Part shown: piece after piece, positions 4,437-5,698 of the stretch
Position numbering within the stretch: the stretch's first letter is position 1
Layout: each line of letters starts with the position of its first letter
Assembly (NCBI GenBank): GCA_946885925.1
Contig: CAMPHP010000247.1
Location: 1 to 5,698, forward strand
Reading direction: 5' to 3'
Source: an uncultured Litorilinea sp.
GTDB taxonomy: Bacteria > Chloroflexota > Anaerolineae > Caldilineales > Caldilineaceae
Length of the DNA stretch: 5,698 bases
Notes under the pieces: generated by a model
The model's input: only the letters and a program-made list of their open reading frames with translations
Databases searched by the model: none
What the model was told of the DNA's origin: nothing
Program-made: the position numbers and the translations under genes

Positions 4437-5231
4437 CTAGGTCACAGGAGCCTTGTCGGCCAGGGATGGCAGCGTATTGTCATAGACGCCTTCACGCCCG
4501 TTACGCCGGATCTTCATCAGTTCAGCCACCATCGTGATTGTATCAAGGACAGGGCGGACGCGGCTGTCATCACGATAGTACCAGTTAATCGGTACTTCGA
4601 TGATGGGCAGACCGTGGCGTTGGGCGATGTAGAGCAACTCCACATCAAAACCCCAGCCGTAAATGCGTTGCAGCGGAAAGATCAACTGGGCTGCTTCCCG
4701 CCCAAAACACTTAAAACCACATTGGGTGTCATGGATACCCGGCACAGCCAAACGGCGCACCAACCAATTAAAAACCCGCCCCATCAAATGGCGATAGGCC
4801 GGTTCATGGTGACGCACAGCCCCAGCCACTTCGCGGCTGGCAATCGCAATGCCATTGCGTGATAAGTCCAACGTTGGTGGCAAAAAGCGTCCTGCTTCTT
4901 CAATCGGCACCGAGAGATCGGTATCGGTGATCAGCAGATAATCACCGCGCCCCGCCATAACCCCATGCCGGACTGCGTGTCCCTTGCCCTTTTCGCTGTG
5001 TAGCAAGCGCACCACAAACGGGTCATCAGCGCGCACCTGCTCGGCGATAAACTTCTCCACCACTGCCGAGGTTTCATCGGTCGATCCGTTCTCCACCACC
5101 AGCACTTCAGCCGTGTAGGGTTGGTGACGCAAAAAATCGGCGATGCGCACCAGCGTAGGTGGCAAGCGTTTTTCCTCATTATAGGCGGGAATGATAATGC
5201 TTAGAAACGGAGTTGCGCGGCTTTCGCTCAC
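4437..5231 (-). CDS. Family 2 glycosyltransferase, ALG5/dolichyl-phosphate-glucose-synthase-like
   Basis: This 264-residue GT2 enzyme would transfer a sugar from a nucleotide-sugar to polyprenyl (undecaprenyl) phosphate at the cytoplasmic face of the membrane, supplying a lipid-linked sugar for surface glycan or protein glycosylation. Motifs, counted from the GTG start: SIIIPAYNEEKRLPPTL (11-27), ENGSTDE (47-53), the DxD-type site TDTDLSVP at 102-109 (metal and nucleotide), IASRE (130-134), the subfamily signature HDTQCGFKCFGREAA (167-181), GWGFDVELL (192-200) and the W-x-x-R-x-D-S-R-V region (217-225). No C-terminal membrane helices are present, as in the soluble subgroup. I chose GTG 5231: AGGAA is 10 nt upstream and it begins 17 bp after the DUF1648 stop. 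The frame stays open to 5363, but that extension lies inside the DUF1648 gene. Donor sugar is not predictable. Confidence 0.9.
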   Translation of the reverse strand: MSESRATPFLSIIIPAYNEEKRLPPTLVRIADFLRHQPYTAEVLVVENGSTDETSAVVEKFIAEQVRADDPFVVRLLHSEKGKGHAVRHGVMAGRGDYLLITDTDLSVPIEEAGRFLPPTLDLSRNGIAIASREVAGAVRHHEPAYRHLMGRVFNWLVRRLAVPGIHDTQCGFKCFGREAAQLIFPLQRIYGWGFDVELLYIAQRHGLPIIEVPINWYYRDDSRVRPVLDTITMVAELMKIRRNGREGVYDNTLPSLADKAPVT

Positions 5232-5241
5232 AAATAGCAGA

Positions 5242-5246
5242 TTCCT
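5242..5246 (-). promoter_or_regulatory. Ribosome-binding site supporting the GTG start of the glycosyltransferase
   Basis: AGGAA on the minus strand lies 10 nt before the GTG at 5231-5229, within the 17-bp gap after the DUF1648 stop codon. It supports the short start over the 44-residue extension to 5363. Confidence 0.45.
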
Positions 5247-5248
5247 AG

Positions 5249-5698
5249 TTAATCTATTAAGCTCGTCAATGCCATGTACGAGCAAATTTGAACAATCAGG
5301 GCCCCTCCCCATAGCATGTAGGCCCCTGTACGTTGTTGGCGGAAGGCCATCCACACTCCCCAAACCCCGTTAATCAACCAAGCCATTAAACCAATGGCAG
5401 GGAGCAAGAAAAGTGCTGTCTTTTCGCGCACAGAGTCCGGGAGCCCTTGGCTATTGTAGTGAAAAGTCATTGCGTCGGGCAAATTCGGGAATCTCACCAT
5501 GAGAATACCAAAGAGAAATAAGGTTCCCGCTAAGCCACAGAGCAGCAAAATTGGCCCCAATTTATCTTGTCCAAAGATGCGCTGCCAGACCGTAGATCGC
5601 ACCCGCGCCAGCGCAGGTGTTGCCACAGGCCCCAGCCGGTAGCGCGCTTGTAGTGCATCCAGAAACTGCTCTTCAAAAGTAGGAGAGAGGGCAAATAC
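5249..5698 (-). CDS. DUF1648 membrane protein with the end of a bacterial PH-like domain (5'-truncated by window)
   Basis: The reading frame enters from the right edge with no stop, giving 149 visible residues. The first visible part (LSPTFEEQFLDALQARYRLG, about 4-23) resembles the end of bPH_5-type bacterial PH domains, which close with a similar SP-x-x-x-E-x-F-x-x-A-L segment. A linker leads to a helix at 47-68, then the DUF1648 signature around 73-88 (LPDAMTFHYNSQGLPD: P, H-x-N, G-x-P-D), and helices at about 94-118 and 125-147. It is thus a small integral membrane protein of unknown function. A GTG at 5626 is in frame but is probably not the start, since the homologous region continues upstream of it. 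It shares an operon with the downstream glycosyltransferase (17 bp apart). The PH assignment is tentative; DUF1648 is fairly secure. Confidence 0.75.
   Translation of the reverse strand, partial: VFALSPTFEEQFLDALQARYRLGPVATPALARVRSTVWQRIFGQDKLGPILLLCGLAGTLFLFGILMVRFPNLPDAMTFHYNSQGLPDSVREKTALFLLPAIGLMAWLINGVWGVWMAFRQQRTGAYMLWGGALIVQICSYMALTSLID

Noticed and set aside
4419..4862. 147-codon plus-strand ORF opposite the glycosyltransferase
   Set aside because: Antisense to conserved GT2 motifs; no ribosome-binding site or recognisable domain.
5232..5363. 44-residue N-terminal extension of the glycosyltransferase
   Set aside because: It overlaps the DUF1648 coding region, carries no GT2 sequence, and the catalytic domain starts just after GTG 5231.

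Overview
The window looks like ordinary bacterial chromosome with moderate base composition (roughly half G+C by eye, not computed). The mix of an oligopeptide-type ABC transporter with widely spaced genes, a DUF1648/bacterial-PH membrane protein, an ALG5-like glycosyltransferase, a DinB-fold protein and a Tat-lipoprotein signal recalls the Chloroflexota (Chloroflexus/Herpetosiphon-like). That assignment is inference from gene style only; there is no rRNA or marker gene.

Layout. On the plus strand, positions 1-2309 hold the tail of a probable peptide-binding protein, a strong hairpin, a DppB-type permease (218-1234) and a DppC-type permease (1368-2309). These would form the binding protein and membrane channel of one dipeptide/oligopeptide (or nickel) importer. 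No ATPase genes (DppD/DppF) follow, so they must lie elsewhere or upstream of the window.

Positions 2310-2816 hold no large gene but are not empty. A cluster of three 14-bp-spaced CTGGT repeats merges into a 21-bp dyad, followed by a well-placed ribosome-binding site, a 25-codon ORF, and, overlapping it as ATGA, a 51-codon ORF that begins with a textbook Tat plus lipoprotein signal peptide and then stops. This is either a tiny regulated lipoprotein or the 5' stump of a lost exported protein. A hairpin precedes the next gene, a CPBP-family intramembrane protease (2817-3536).

Positions 3537-3734 hold a phased ATCGAT repeat and a short ORF with a good ribosome-binding site, whose first ~32 residues resemble the start of an IS5-type transposase. 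It is probably an insertion-sequence relic. From 3735 onward the genes are on the minus strand: a DinB-like protein (3735-4319), then a 117-bp spacer with a 12-bp tandem repeat, then an operon read right to left: a DUF1648 membrane protein (partial, entering from the right edge) and a GT2 polyprenyl-phosphate glycosyltransferase 17 bp downstream of it.

I see no CRISPR array, tRNA, rRNA, integrase or complete mobile element. The most interesting stretch is 2390-2816 (operator-like repeats, coupled micro-ORFs with a Tat-lipoprotein signal, then a membrane protease). I do not see convincing evidence of a new multi-gene system.
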